This document shows positions 7,263-15,116 of a DNA stretch of 15,153 nt, in pieces (position 1 is the first letter of the stretch; each line of letters opens with the position of its first letter). This stretch comes from Onthomonas sp964456525 (GTDB taxonomy: Bacteria > Bacillota > Clostridia > Oscillospirales > Oscillospiraceae). The stretch covers positions 1 through 15,153 of the forward strand of contig CAYWAP010000041.1 of assembly GCA_964456525.1 (NCBI GenBank), written 5' to 3'. Under the pieces are notes generated by a model, which saw only the letters and a list, made by a program, of their open reading frames with translations, had not been told where the DNA came from and searched no databases. The position numbers were made by a program, and so were the translations under genes.

Positions 7263-8288
7263 ATGCATCGACGACTTGCTTTTTTATTGGCGCTTATCCT
7301 GCTCGGCTCTTTGATGTCCTGCGGCTCAGGGGATGCGGATTCCTCCGCAGAGACGTCTGACCTCACGGTGCACTACGACAGCCCGGAGGAGATGGCAGCG
7401 GTACTGGGTTACGAGATGTTTGAATATGAAGACACGACCCTGACGCTGACCGATTGTTCCATTTTGAATGAGGTCATCGGCATCCTGACCTACTCCACCG
7501 AGGAGGATTCGGTTGTCACCCTGAAAATGACAGTGGATTCCGACGCCAACGAGTTGATTTCCATCCTCTCTGATTCCGCCCAGCAGCAGGGCAGCATAGC
7601 GCCCCCCTGCGATGATTTCAGCGTACTGAATGCCTATATCGACAAGGATGCAGACCTGTGCTTCTCCTCCTTTACTTACACAGAGGACGGCTACACATGC
7701 TACCTGTATCTCTCGGAGACAGGCACCAGCTTCAACGGCGGTTTTTCCCAGCGTGTGATTGACTTCGTCGATCAGATCTATCAGAGCAGCGAAACCTCCT
7801 CCTTTGCCGCCTATCTGGACAACATCGCCAAGGCCGAAGCGGAGGCCGAAAGCGATGAGGAAGACACCTCCCAAGAGGAAGAGGACTCATCTTCCCAGGA
7901 CAGCACAGACCAGGAAGACACGGACAGCGAATCTGAGGCGGACGAGAGCGAAACCTCCACTTCCGGGGATACCGCCACAACGGACGCGGACGATGACGCA
8001 GCCGACGCGGATGAAAGTGACGAAGATACCACATCGGACACCACAACCACGACGGGCAGCATCACCCTTGAGTACTATGACATTACCCTGGTGAACGTTG
8101 GTGACGCCTACACCCTCACCCCCAGCGGAGGCACCAGCCCCTACACCTGGACGAGCGCGGATTCCAGCGTGGCCACGGTCAGCTCCAGCGGCACCATCAC
8201 CGCAGTGGGCCAGGGACAGACGACCGTCACATGCACCAGCAGCGACGGCCTGAGCGTGGACGTGATTGTCCGCGTCCCCGGCTCCTGA
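7263..8288 (+). CDS. Secreted lipoprotein with acidic linker and C-terminal Big2 domain
   Basis: Predicted 341-residue lipoprotein anchored to the outer face of the membrane. The N-terminus has two arginines, a hydrophobic stretch and a lipobox ending LMSC with the lipidated Cys at residue 20; Met at -2 is unusual. Residues about 30-185 form a domain I do not recognise (LGYEMFEYEDTTLTL, then alternating strands). Residues 189-264 are a low-complexity Ser/Thr/Asp/Glu linker with over 40% acidic residues. The last 75 residues look like a bacterial Ig-like group 2 domain (VATVSSSGTITAVGQGQTTV). The start at 7263 is chosen because GGGAGGG (7250-7256) lies 6 nt upstream and the signal peptide begins there; an in-frame ATG at 7215 has no such site and lies in the hairpin loop. 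The function is unknown; adhesion or an envelope-sensing role is only a guess. Confidence 0.8.
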   Translation: MHRRLAFLLALILLGSLMSCGSGDADSSAETSDLTVHYDSPEEMAAVLGYEMFEYEDTTLTLTDCSILNEVIGILTYSTEEDSVVTLKMTVDSDANELISILSDSAQQQGSIAPPCDDFSVLNAYIDKDADLCFSSFTYTEDGYTCYLYLSETGTSFNGGFSQRVIDFVDQIYQSSETSSFAAYLDNIAKAEAEAESDEEDTSQEEEDSSSQDSTDQEDTDSESEADESETSTSGDTATTDADDDAADADESDEDTTSDTTTTTGSITLEYYDITLVNVGDAYTLTPSGGTSPYTWTSADSSVATVSSSGTITAVGQGQTTVTCTSSDGLSVDVIVRVPGS

Positions 8289-8321
8289 CCCGTGCCAGGG
8301 CAGCCCCCGAGAACGTGTTTG

Positions 8322-8360
8322 AACCCTCCGGCGGAAGTTCCTCTGCCGGAGGGTTTATTT
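8322..8360 (+). terminator. Terminator of the lipoprotein gene
   Basis: An 11-bp stem AACCCTCCGGC (8322-8332) / GCCGGAGGGTT (8345-8355) with a 12-nt loop, followed by TTTATTT. GC-rich with a T-tail on the plus strand only. Confidence 0.85.
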
Positions 8361-8370
8361 CCTTTGAACA

Positions 8371-8409
8371 GAAAATAGGAAAGCAGCACCTTTCCCAAGT
8401 GCTGCTTTC
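8371..8409 (-). terminator. Terminator of ptsH
   Basis: An 11-bp stem GAAAGCAGCAC (8379-8389) / GTGCTGCTTTC (8399-8409) with a 9-nt loop. Read on the minus strand it is followed by ctattttc, a short T-rich tail. It lies 40 bp past the ptsH stop. Confidence 0.65.
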
Positions 8410-8449
8410 GAAAACTTCACTTCTCAAGAGACGGGTTCAAATCCCCTGC

Positions 8450-8710
8450 TTACAGGTTCTCAGAAACCAGAGCCTCCAGCTCGGCAATCTTTGCGTCTTC
8501 ATCGGGGCCTTCAACGGTGAAGGTGATCTCTTCGCCGCACTTGACGCCCAGTCCCATAACACCGAAGATCTTGGTGCAATCTGCCGTCTTGCCGCCCTTG
8601 CTGATGGTGACTTTATTGGGAGCCATCGCCTTGCAGGCCTTGGTCAGAATCCCGGCGGGACGTGCATGGATGCCTTCAGCCTCTTTAACAGTGTACGTAA
8701 ACGATTTCAT
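8450..8710 (-). CDS. ptsH: HPr family phosphocarrier protein, without the Ser46 site
   Basis: Small cytoplasmic phosphocarrier that passes phosphate from enzyme I to sugar-specific EII proteins. The start is the ATG at 8710: GGAGG lies 8 nt upstream and gives 86 residues, the normal HPr size. An ATG five codons earlier overlaps this ribosome binding site and is unlikely. The active-site motif GIHARPAG has the phosphorylated H15 and R17. Where Gram-positive HPr has the HPr-kinase site Ser46 (K-S-I-M-G-V-M), this protein reads T-K-I-F-G-V-M, so Lys47 occupies the serine position. It therefore should not form the HPr(Ser-P) co-repressor of CcpA. It stands alone, with no ptsI next to it. It could be the general HPr of the cell or a paralogue with a dedicated role. 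Confidence 0.9.
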   Translation of the reverse strand: MKSFTYTVKEAEGIHARPAGILTKACKAMAPNKVTISKGGKTADCTKIFGVMGLGVKCGEEITFTVEGPDEDAKIAELEALVSENL

Positions 8711-8765
8711 TTTATATTCCTCCATTTTATAAATGCAGAGCCATCGGAATCGCCCTGCCCTTTAC

Positions 8766-8781
8766 TACAATGTGTATTGTA
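8766..8781. promoter_or_regulatory. Palindrome TACAAT-gtgt-ATTGTA over the ptsH -10
   Basis: A perfect 6-bp inverted repeat with a 4-bp centre; one arm is the ptsH -10 hexamer. It could be a repressor site. The same hexamer faces the opposite way, but I see no -35 for a plus-strand promoter. Confidence 0.3.
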
Positions 8782-8804
8782 ACAAAGTTTATACCAAATA
8801 TCAA
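8776..8804 (-). promoter_or_regulatory. Promoter of ptsH
   Basis: Minus strand -35 TTGATA (8804-8799), 17-nt spacer, extended -10 TGt-TACAAT (8781-8776). Each hexamer differs from consensus at one position, so strong constitutive expression is expected. Confidence 0.75.
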
Positions 8805-8810
8805 GGACTT

Positions 8811-8995
8811 TTTTGTAAAAACAGTGGAATACTTCTTAACGCTCTTTTCTGAATCATATGGATGGCACGCTGCCCATCCAGTGGGACGAGGGGCTTCCAC
8901 CGGCATGTTCTCCCGCCTGCCGCTTCCGCTCCCCGCCGGTTTGGACATTTTACACGAAAGAACTGCCCGGAAATTTACAGATTCTTAACAAAGAA
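8811..8995. other. Spacer between the ptsH and glmS promoters
   Basis: No convincing gene. The only structure seen is an imperfect stem TGGATGG (8859-8865) / CCATCCA (8874-8880) with no T-run on either strand. The short open frames here lack ribosome binding sites. Confidence 0.6.
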
Positions 8996-9000
8996 CGCAG

Positions 9001-9029
9001 TTGTTCAATCGCCTCTGTCGTGTTATGAT
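9001..9029 (+). promoter_or_regulatory. Promoter of glmS
   Basis: -35 TTGTTC (9001-9006), 17-nt spacer, extended -10 TGt-TATGAT (9024-9029). The predicted start near 9036 gives a leader of about 257 nt, long enough for the structured element at 9121-9257. The -35 hexamer is the same as that of lacZ. Confidence 0.55.
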
Positions 9030-9120
9030 AAAGGTGAACCGGCGATGGAGCTGTTGCCATAATCGTTTGGCAGCCTTCAGCGCCCTCTTTCATTCTAAAC
9101 ATTTTTGTCAGCATTTGGGC

Positions 9121-9257
9121 TTTGTTTGAACACGGGAAGTGAATGGCGAAGATTGTTTCGCCGGATAAGGTAATTTGACGCCCTCTCTGCGGATTGCAGG
9201 GAAACTCAACGCCCTGTGGCGGAAAAAGGTCCGTCATTGGGGCATGTTTCAAACAGG
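9121..9257 (+). ncRNA. Structured leader element of glmS (copy B of a two-copy RNA)
   Basis: P1 pairs TGTTTGAA (9123-9130) with TTCAAACA (9248-9255), extended by two U-G pairs. P2 is CAC-gggaa-GTG (9131-9141). The conserved hairpin GGCGGA-aaaagg-TCCGTC (9218-9235) is followed by ATTGGGGCATG and then directly by P1. Between P2 and this hairpin, copy B has two extra stems absent from the galK copy: GGCGAA/TTCGCC (9145-9162) and CTCTGC/GCAGGG (about 9185-9201). The element ends 19 nt before the AGGAGG of glmS. Pair changes relative to copy A preserve P1 and P2. The glmS ribozyme core is not found. Function unknown; translational control of glmS is likely, as no T-run follows P1. Confidence 0.6.
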
Positions 9258-9292
9258 ATCTAGCGTTTTATTTTCAGGAGGTACGATATTCC

Positions 9293-11107
<1,815 letters not shown>

Positions 11108-11141
11108 CTTACCCCAAGCGCCGTGTAAAAACAAAAAATTT

Positions 11142-11188
11142 AAGACCGGTTTGTCCACGATTTTGTGTGCAGACCGGTTTTTTATTTT
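11142..11188 (+). terminator. Terminator of glmS
   Basis: A 12-bp stem with two G-U pairs, AAGACCGGTTTG (11142-11153) and CAGACCGGTTTT (11170-11181), followed by a T-run to about 11188. The arms are also direct repeats because ACCGGT is self-complementary. Confidence 0.85.
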
Positions 11189-11264
11189 GCCTTTTTCCAA
11201 AAAAACTCGTAAAATCTGTGTCAAATTTCTGTATAAGCCGTCCCCCGCTCCCACGACATTTTTC

Positions 11265-11293
11265 TTGCATTGTTTTTTTGTCTATGCTATAGT
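11265..11293 (+). promoter_or_regulatory. Promoter of the Na/Pi cotransporter gene
   Basis: -35 TTGCAT (11265-11270, weak), 17-nt spacer, extended -10 TGc-TATAGT (11288-11293). The predicted start is near 11300, with a leader of about 70 nt. Confidence 0.55.
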
Positions 11294-11296
11294 AAG

Positions 11297-11337
11297 TTGT
11301 AACTGCACTTTTGTAAAATATTTGTAAAGTTTGTAAA
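11297..11337. repeat. Four TTGTAA repeats downstream of the Na/Pi cotransporter promoter
   Basis: TTGTAA at 11297-11302, 11311-11316, 11322-11327 and 11331-11336, with steps of 14, 11 and 9 bp. The last three are full TTTGTAAA units. On the minus strand the core reads TTTACA, which fits the loose 6-bp direct-repeat consensus of Gram-positive PhoP boxes (TT-A-A type, about 11-bp period). A Pho box beside a phosphate transporter would make sense, but here it lies at and after the start site, a position for repression. It may be only AT-rich sequence. Confidence 0.3.
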
Positions 11338-11370
11338 GAAAACCTAAAACAACAGAAAGAGGAACCTTTT

Positions 11371-13026
11371 ATGACACTTCTCACCTTCTTCTCGTTGCTC
11401 GGGGGCATCGGCCTGTTCCTGTATGGCATGACGCTGATGTCCACCGGGTTGAAAAACGCAGCGGGCAACAATCTCCGCTTAATTTTGGAAAAAGCAACCA
11501 GCAACCGTCTGATGGCGGTTGGCGTCGGCTGTCTGGTCACGCTGATGATTCAGAGTTCCTCGGCAACCGACGTTATGGTCATTGGCTTCGTTGATTCCGG
11601 CCTGATGACCCTGTACCAGGCCGTCGGCGTGATTATGGGCGCCAATATCGGTACGACCATCACCGCTCAGCTCACCGCATTTGACCTGACTTCCTACGCG
11701 CCGCTGATTTTGTTTGTCGGCGCCATCATGTACCTCTTCTTGAAAAAGGCCTTTGTCCGTGACGTGGGCTGCGTGATCATGGGCTTTGGTATGCTGTTTC
11801 AGGGCATTGGCATCATGAAAACCGCCATCGCCCCCCTTGCGGAGTCGGAAGAATTTATCAATATTCTGGACGGTCTGAACAACCCGCTGCTGGCGATTCT
11901 GTTTGGTGTGGCGTTCACCGCCCTGCTTCAGAGCTCTTCTTCCTCCACTGTCATCTTCCAGACCTTTGTTGTTCAGGGCATTCTTACCTATGAAACCGCG
12001 GTTTATCTGACCATTGGCGCAGCCATCGGCTCCGTCACCCCCAATATCCTGGCCTCTCTAACCTCCAACCGGGACGGCAAGCGCACCGCACTGCTGAATT
12101 TGTATTTCAACCTGGTTCGCGCCATCGTCCTGGGCACGCTGGTCACTCTCTTCCCCCAGATTCTCCAGCTGATCCAGAGCCTGTCCCCCACCGACGTGGC
12201 CCGTCAGATTGCAAACACCCACACCATCTTCGCCATCACCGCCGTGGTCATCGAGCTGCCCTTCTCCACCCTGCTGGTTAAGATGACATACAAATTCCTG
12301 CCCGAGCTGGAGTCAGAAGCCCGGAAGTCCAAAGATCAGCAGCTGCTCTACCTCAACCGGTTCTCTGAGGGCAGCACTGCCGCCGGCTTTGGCACCGCCC
12401 CCGCAGCCTTCTTTCTGGCACAGGCCAAGCTGGAAATTGTCCGCATGGGCCAGTTTGCGCTGAATACGCTGCGAACCGCCGTTGACTGCTTCTTCTCCCA
12501 GGATGAAACCCTGATCCAGCGCGTCAATGACGGTGAGGACACCGTGGACTATCTGGACCAGCACATCACCACCGCACTGGTCAGCCTCCACTCCTACGAC
12601 CTGACCGAACGGGATCGAAAACGTTTGGCCATGCTGTTGTTGGATACCTCGGAACTGGAACGGATCAGCGATTACGCCGTCAACCTGACCGAGTACGTGG
12701 TCAAATTGCGAGAGCGTAAGGGCCTGATCTCAGAGCAGGGGATGAAGGATCTTCGCAATCTGGCGGACGCCACTCTGGAAAGCATCGCGTACAGCTTGCA
12801 GGTCTTTGAAAAGGACGAGTTTGACAAGTTGATCGAGGCCACCAACCTGGAGGAAAACGTGGACGACATTGTGGAGGCCTGCATCTCCAACCACGTCAAG
12901 CGCATGATGACCGACTCCTGCAATACCTATGGCGGCGTCGTATTCTCTGACATCGTCTCCGACCTGGAGCGCTGCTCTGACCACGCCGTCAATGTGGCAT
13001 ATTCTCTGAGCGGACAATCCGTGTAA
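11371..13026 (+). CDS. Na/Pi cotransporter II-family protein with C-terminal PhoU-like domain
   Basis: Membrane protein of the NptA/YjbB type, predicted to move inorganic phosphate with sodium. The 551 residues begin with LLGGIGLFLYGMTLMSTGLK and carry the two inverted family repeats: QSSSAT at Q61 with GANIGTT shortly after, and QSSSSS at Q187 with GAAIGSVTPN. About eight hydrophobic segments lie in the first 310 residues. From about residue 340 to the end the protein is helical and soluble, with the spaced acidic pattern of PhoU domains (DTSELERISDYAVNLTE, then DLERCSDHAVNVA), thought to sense phosphate or metals. AAAGAGG (11356-11362) is 8 nt before the ATG. The gene stands alone between terminators. 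Direction of transport cannot be read from sequence; some relatives export phosphate. Confidence 0.9.
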   Translation: MTLLTFFSLLGGIGLFLYGMTLMSTGLKNAAGNNLRLILEKATSNRLMAVGVGCLVTLMIQSSSATDVMVIGFVDSGLMTLYQAVGVIMGANIGTTITAQLTAFDLTSYAPLILFVGAIMYLFLKKAFVRDVGCVIMGFGMLFQGIGIMKTAIAPLAESEEFINILDGLNNPLLAILFGVAFTALLQSSSSSTVIFQTFVVQGILTYETAVYLTIGAAIGSVTPNILASLTSNRDGKRTALLNLYFNLVRAIVLGTLVTLFPQILQLIQSLSPTDVARQIANTHTIFAITAVVIELPFSTLLVKMTYKFLPELESEARKSKDQQLLYLNRFSEGSTAAGFGTAPAAFFLAQAKLEIVRMGQFALNTLRTAVDCFFSQDETLIQRVNDGEDTVDYLDQHITTALVSLHSYDLTERDRKRLAMLLLDTSELERISDYAVNLTEYVVKLRERKGLISEQGMKDLRNLADATLESIAYSLQVFEKDEFDKLIEATNLEENVDDIVEACISNHVKRMMTDSCNTYGGVVFSDIVSDLERCSDHAVNVAYSLSGQSV

Positions 13027-13034
13027 TCAATTTG

Positions 13035-13070
13035 AAAACGCCTGAGGATCCAAAATCCCCAGGCGTTTTT
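13035..13070 (+). terminator. Terminator of the Na/Pi cotransporter gene
   Basis: Stem AAAACGCCTG (13035-13044) / CAGGCGTTTT (13060-13069), extended inside by GGAT/ATCC after one mismatch, with a T-run on the plus strand. Confidence 0.85.
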
Positions 13071-13109
13071 GGGTGCGGGCGCCACGGTTCCGCGCCTTTG
13101 GCGGCAACG

Positions 13110-13148
13110 GCGAAGGGCCATTTTATGCGGCAGTGAAAAACCCTTCGC
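13110..13148. repeat. Inverted repeat upstream of the thiW promoter
   Basis: GCGAAGGG (13110-13117) and CCCTTCGC (13141-13148) are perfect 8-bp arms around 23 bp, ending 13 bp before the -35. There is no T-run. Its role is unknown: a possible regulator site or a leftover of the upstream 3' end. Confidence 0.3.
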
Positions 13149-13161
13149 AAGAAAGAAATTC

Positions 13162-13189
13162 TTGACATCCTCCATTTTTCTGCTATAAT
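13162..13189 (+). promoter_or_regulatory. Consensus promoter of thiW-thiM
   Basis: -35 TTGACA (13162-13167) and -10 TATAAT (13184-13189) are both perfect, with a 16-nt spacer and the extended TGc motif. The predicted start is near 13196, at the very edge of the regulatory hairpins. Such a strong promoter before a terminator is what control by attenuation needs. Confidence 0.9.
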
Positions 13190-13195
13190 GAGGCC

Positions 13196-13266
13196 ATCGT
13201 GGATGCAGTGCATCACGAAGGGGCACACCACCTCGGGTGTGAATCTTCGTGGTGCTTTTTTCTTTT
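13196..13266 (+). ncRNA. Terminator-embedded riboswitch candidate, HMP-PP (thiS motif) type
   Basis: The terminator stem pairs GCATCACGAAG (13210-13220) with CTTCGTGGTGC (13245-13255), one G-U pair, and is followed by a T-run (13256-13266). Inside it, across a 3x3 internal loop (GGG facing AAT), is a second stem CACACC (13224-13229) / GGTGTG (13236-13241). The 5' arm can instead pair with TCGTGGATG (13197-13205) just upstream, using CATCACGA (13211-13218) and one bulged G; this would prevent termination. HMP-PP riboswitches are known to be very small, to be embedded in a terminator stem and to control thiazole-branch thiamin genes, which fits thiW-thiM here. I could not match the conserved nucleotides of that family from memory, so the ligand is inferred. 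Confidence 0.55.
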
Positions 13267-13419
13267 CCGGCAGTTTCCCTCCCCCTCTGTCTCCTGAAAT
13301 CGGGAAGAGAGGCAGTGCGAAAGAAAGGGAGCCGGTCCCCCCCCCAAAGGGGATTGGCGAAACCCGGATTGGCTGCAAATTCCACTTTCCTACACTTTTG
13401 ATGAAAGGATGTCTGTATT

Positions 13420-13938
13420 ATGTCCCGCTCTCAGGTAAAAAAGCTCACTTTGGCTGCGATTCTCGCAGCCGTCGCCGTCGCCGGCAGTCTATTCTCTTTT
13501 CCCGTGCTGAGTTCCCGCTGTTCTCCCGTGCAGCACATGGTCAATATTATCTGCGCCGTGTTTCTCGGCCCCTTTTACGGCGTTGCCGCCGCCTTTGTCA
13601 CCAGCGTCCTGCGCAACCTGTTGGGTCTGGGCAGTCTGATGGCCTTTCCAGGCTCCATGATTGGCGCCCTGTGCTGCGGCCTGATGTATAACAAAACGCG
13701 CAACCTCCTGCTGACGCTGCTCGCTGAGGTCATTGGCACCGGCATTCTGGGCGGCCTGTGCGCCTATCCCATCGCAATCCTTTTGATGGGCCAGAGCGCG
13801 GCGGAAATCGCCTTTTACGCCTACATCGTCCCCTTTTTCATCTCCACCGCCGGCGGCTCCATCATTGCCGGTATCCTGATCGCCGCCCTGAAAAAGAGCG
13901 GCGCTCTCCGCCAGATGCAAAACACCCTTGCGCAGTGA
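13420..13938 (+). CDS. thiW: ThiW family ECF transporter S component (thiamin precursor uptake)
   Basis: Membrane substrate-binding subunit of an energy-coupling-factor importer, thought to take up the thiazole precursor of thiamin. The 172 residues form about five to six hydrophobic segments. The family-typical block FPVLSSRCSPVQHMVNIICAV lies at about residues 27-47, and LGLGSLMAFPGSMIGA and GTGILGGLCAYPIA follow. The start has AAAGGA (13404-13409) 10 nt upstream. thiM begins 13 bp after the stop, so the pair is an operon, and the neighbour supports thiazole as substrate. The ECF ATPases and T component must be encoded elsewhere. Expression is probably set by the terminator-type hairpin in the leader. 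Confidence 0.9.
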   Translation: MSRSQVKKLTLAAILAAVAVAGSLFSFPVLSSRCSPVQHMVNIICAVFLGPFYGVAAAFVTSVLRNLLGLGSLMAFPGSMIGALCCGLMYNKTRNLLLTLLAEVIGTGILGGLCAYPIAILLMGQSAAEIAFYAYIVPFFISTAGGSIIAGILIAALKKSGALRQMQNTLAQ

Positions 13939-13951
13939 GAGGAAGGACACG

Positions 13952-14746
13952 ATGCCATTACGCCGTCTTCGGGAGCAGTCCCCCCTGATTCACTGCATTT
14001 CCAACTGCGTCACTGTACAGGACTGCGCAAATATCCTTCTCGCCGCCGGGGGAAGCCCCATTATGGCCCAGGGGCCAAAAGAGGTGGCGGAAATCACCGC
14101 CCGCTGCCAGGCCACGGTACTGAACACCGGCACGCCAGACGATGGGAAATTTGCCGCCTGCCGGGCGGCAGGGGCTGCCGCCAACCGGGCCGCCCACCCC
14201 GTGATCTTGGACCCGGTGGGGATCGGCGCCTCCGGTTACCGCCTGTCCCAGGTGGAGCAGCTGCTCCGGGAGGTACACATCTCCATCCTCCGCTGTAACT
14301 TCGCCGAGGCCCAGGCCCTGTTGCGGATTGCCAGCACGGAAAGGGGCGTGGATTCCCGCTCCTCCGGCCATGAGGACGCCCGCAAAGGCTGCGCCATTCG
14401 TCTGGCCCGGCAGCTGGACTGCACGGCGTACCTCTCCGGAACGGCGGATATCGTCACCGATGGCCGCCGCATGGCCACCCTCCGCGGCGGCAGCCAGTGG
14501 ATGCGGCGGGTCACTGGCGCCGGATGTATGCTGTCCGTTCTGTTAGGCGGCTTCGCCGCTGTGGAATCCGACGTCCTCGCAGCTGCCGTGGCCGGGGGCG
14601 CTTTCTGGAAGGCCTGCGCCGCCGTCGCCGCCCAGCACGCAGCCGGGGCGGGGAGCTTTCGCACCGGTTTGTTCGATGCGGCCAGCACGCTCCCCCCGGA
14701 AGTGGTTCCTACCTACGTGCAGGTGGAATGGGAAGAGATCCGGTGA
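13952..14746 (+). CDS. thiM: Hydroxyethylthiazole kinase
   Basis: Phosphorylates 4-methyl-5-(2-hydroxyethyl)thiazole to its phosphate, a salvage step of thiamin synthesis; the product is joined to HMP-PP by ThiE. The 264 residues are the normal length (262-272). Visible motifs are HCISNCVTVQDCAN with GGSPIMA near the N-terminus, NTGTP, the magnesium and phosphate motif LDPVGIGASGYR, RCNFAEAQALL, and VTGAGCML with C192 at the ATP-binding anion hole. In this last motif many relatives read TGTGC or TGAGC. The ATG at 13952 is chosen over an in-frame ATG at 13928, which lies inside thiW, because AGGAAGG (13940-13946) precedes it by 5 nt and homologues begin close to the HCISN block. It would work with ThiW on imported thiazole. 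Confidence 0.95.
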   Translation: MPLRRLREQSPLIHCISNCVTVQDCANILLAAGGSPIMAQGPKEVAEITARCQATVLNTGTPDDGKFAACRAAGAAANRAAHPVILDPVGIGASGYRLSQVEQLLREVHISILRCNFAEAQALLRIASTERGVDSRSSGHEDARKGCAIRLARQLDCTAYLSGTADIVTDGRRMATLRGGSQWMRRVTGAGCMLSVLLGGFAAVESDVLAAAVAGGAFWKACAAVAAQHAAGAGSFRTGLFDAASTLPPEVVPTYVQVEWEEIR

Positions 14747-14774
14747 AATGGTTTCCTTTTTCCGTCCCTTGTGT

Positions 14775-14795
14775 TATTCTGTTCCTGTAGGAACA
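14775..14795 (+). promoter_or_regulatory. Possible promoter and operator palindrome before the small helical gene
   Basis: An extended -10-like TGt-TATTCT (14775-14780) has only a poor -35. It abuts a perfect palindrome TGTTCC-tgta-GGAACA (14780-14795), where a repressor would cover the start site. The palindrome is too tight and has no T-run, so it is not a terminator. Without it, the small gene would be read through from thiM. Confidence 0.3.
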
Positions 14796-14824
14796 ACCGC
14801 CCATGGAATGTGAGGTGTCAATTG

Positions 14825-15055
14825 ATGACTGACCTGCGCAGAGCAGAATTCACCGAAATTCTCTCCCAAATGGAGACGTTGATCGACCGTTTAGATGCGT
14901 TGGAGGGGGAAGAGATGGCCGAACTGGCCGCCTTACCTCCTCGCTCTCCCCAGCGCCGGCACAAGCAGGCGCTGTGCGACGGCATTGACGATGCCATCGA
15001 CTCTCTGACAGACGCCATCCACTGTCTGGAAGAGGGTCTGGAACCGGAAGACTAG
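14825..15055 (+). CDS. Small helical protein of unknown function
   Basis: A 76-residue acidic protein that I do not recognise. It looks like two amphipathic helices (about 5-35 and 46-70, with leucine/isoleucine heptads such as ILSQMETLIDRLDALE and IDDAIDSLTDAIHCLEEGLE) joined by a turn PPRSPQRR. A helical hairpin that pairs with itself or a partner is likely. No membrane segment or signal peptide is seen. The ATG is supported by GAGGTG (14812-14817) at 7 nt; an in-frame ATG upstream at 14771 is not present as such, and earlier starts would add a Cys/Arg-rich tail with no ribosome binding site. It is 78 bp from thiM and closed by a strong terminator. It is too unlike XseB or Rho-type small subunits to name. 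Confidence 0.7.
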   Translation: MTDLRRAEFTEILSQMETLIDRLDALEGEEMAELAALPPRSPQRRHKQALCDGIDDAIDSLTDAIHCLEEGLEPED

Positions 15056-15065
15056 GCCCTCCCCC

Positions 15066-15106
15066 GGGGCTGCTGCGGTGCGGCAGCCCCTTTTGTGTGC
15101 TTTTTT
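15066..15106 (+). terminator. Terminator of the small helical gene
   Basis: GGGGCTGC (15066-15073) pairs with GCAGCCCC (15083-15090), extended inside by TGC/GCG, followed by TTTT and, after a short gap, TTTTTT (15101-15106). Confidence 0.88.
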
Positions 15107-15116
15107 CAGATTGATC

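Noticed and set aside
4302..7268. Very long antisense open frame opposite galK and galT
   Set aside because: It arises from the GC-rich third positions of real genes, has glycine/valine-rich low-quality composition, and spans two well-defined kinases and transferases on the other strand. The antisense frames opposite lacZ and glmS are of the same kind.
7811..8065. Valine/serine-rich antisense frame opposite the lipoprotein linker
   Set aside because: It is the complement of the Asp/Glu/Ser-rich repeat-like linker and has no ribosome binding site.
8431..8446. tRNA T-arm-like sequence GGGTTCAAATCCC next to the ptsH stop
   Set aside because: Only 3 bp of stem, and no D-arm, anticodon arm or acceptor partner nearby. 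It could be a scar of an attachment site, but nothing else supports this.
9036..9292. glmS ribozyme in the glmS leader
   Set aside because: An isolated AGCGCC occurs at about 9098, but the required GUUGACGAGG, UAUCGA and UCGGCGG core segments do not follow in order. The leader instead holds the element shared with galK.
13267..13419. TPP riboswitch before thiW
   Set aside because: No CUGAGA and no ACCUGAUC-UGG-UAAU block is present. The remaining leader has some local pairing (CCGGC/GCCGG, CCTCT/AGAGG) but no known thiamin motif.
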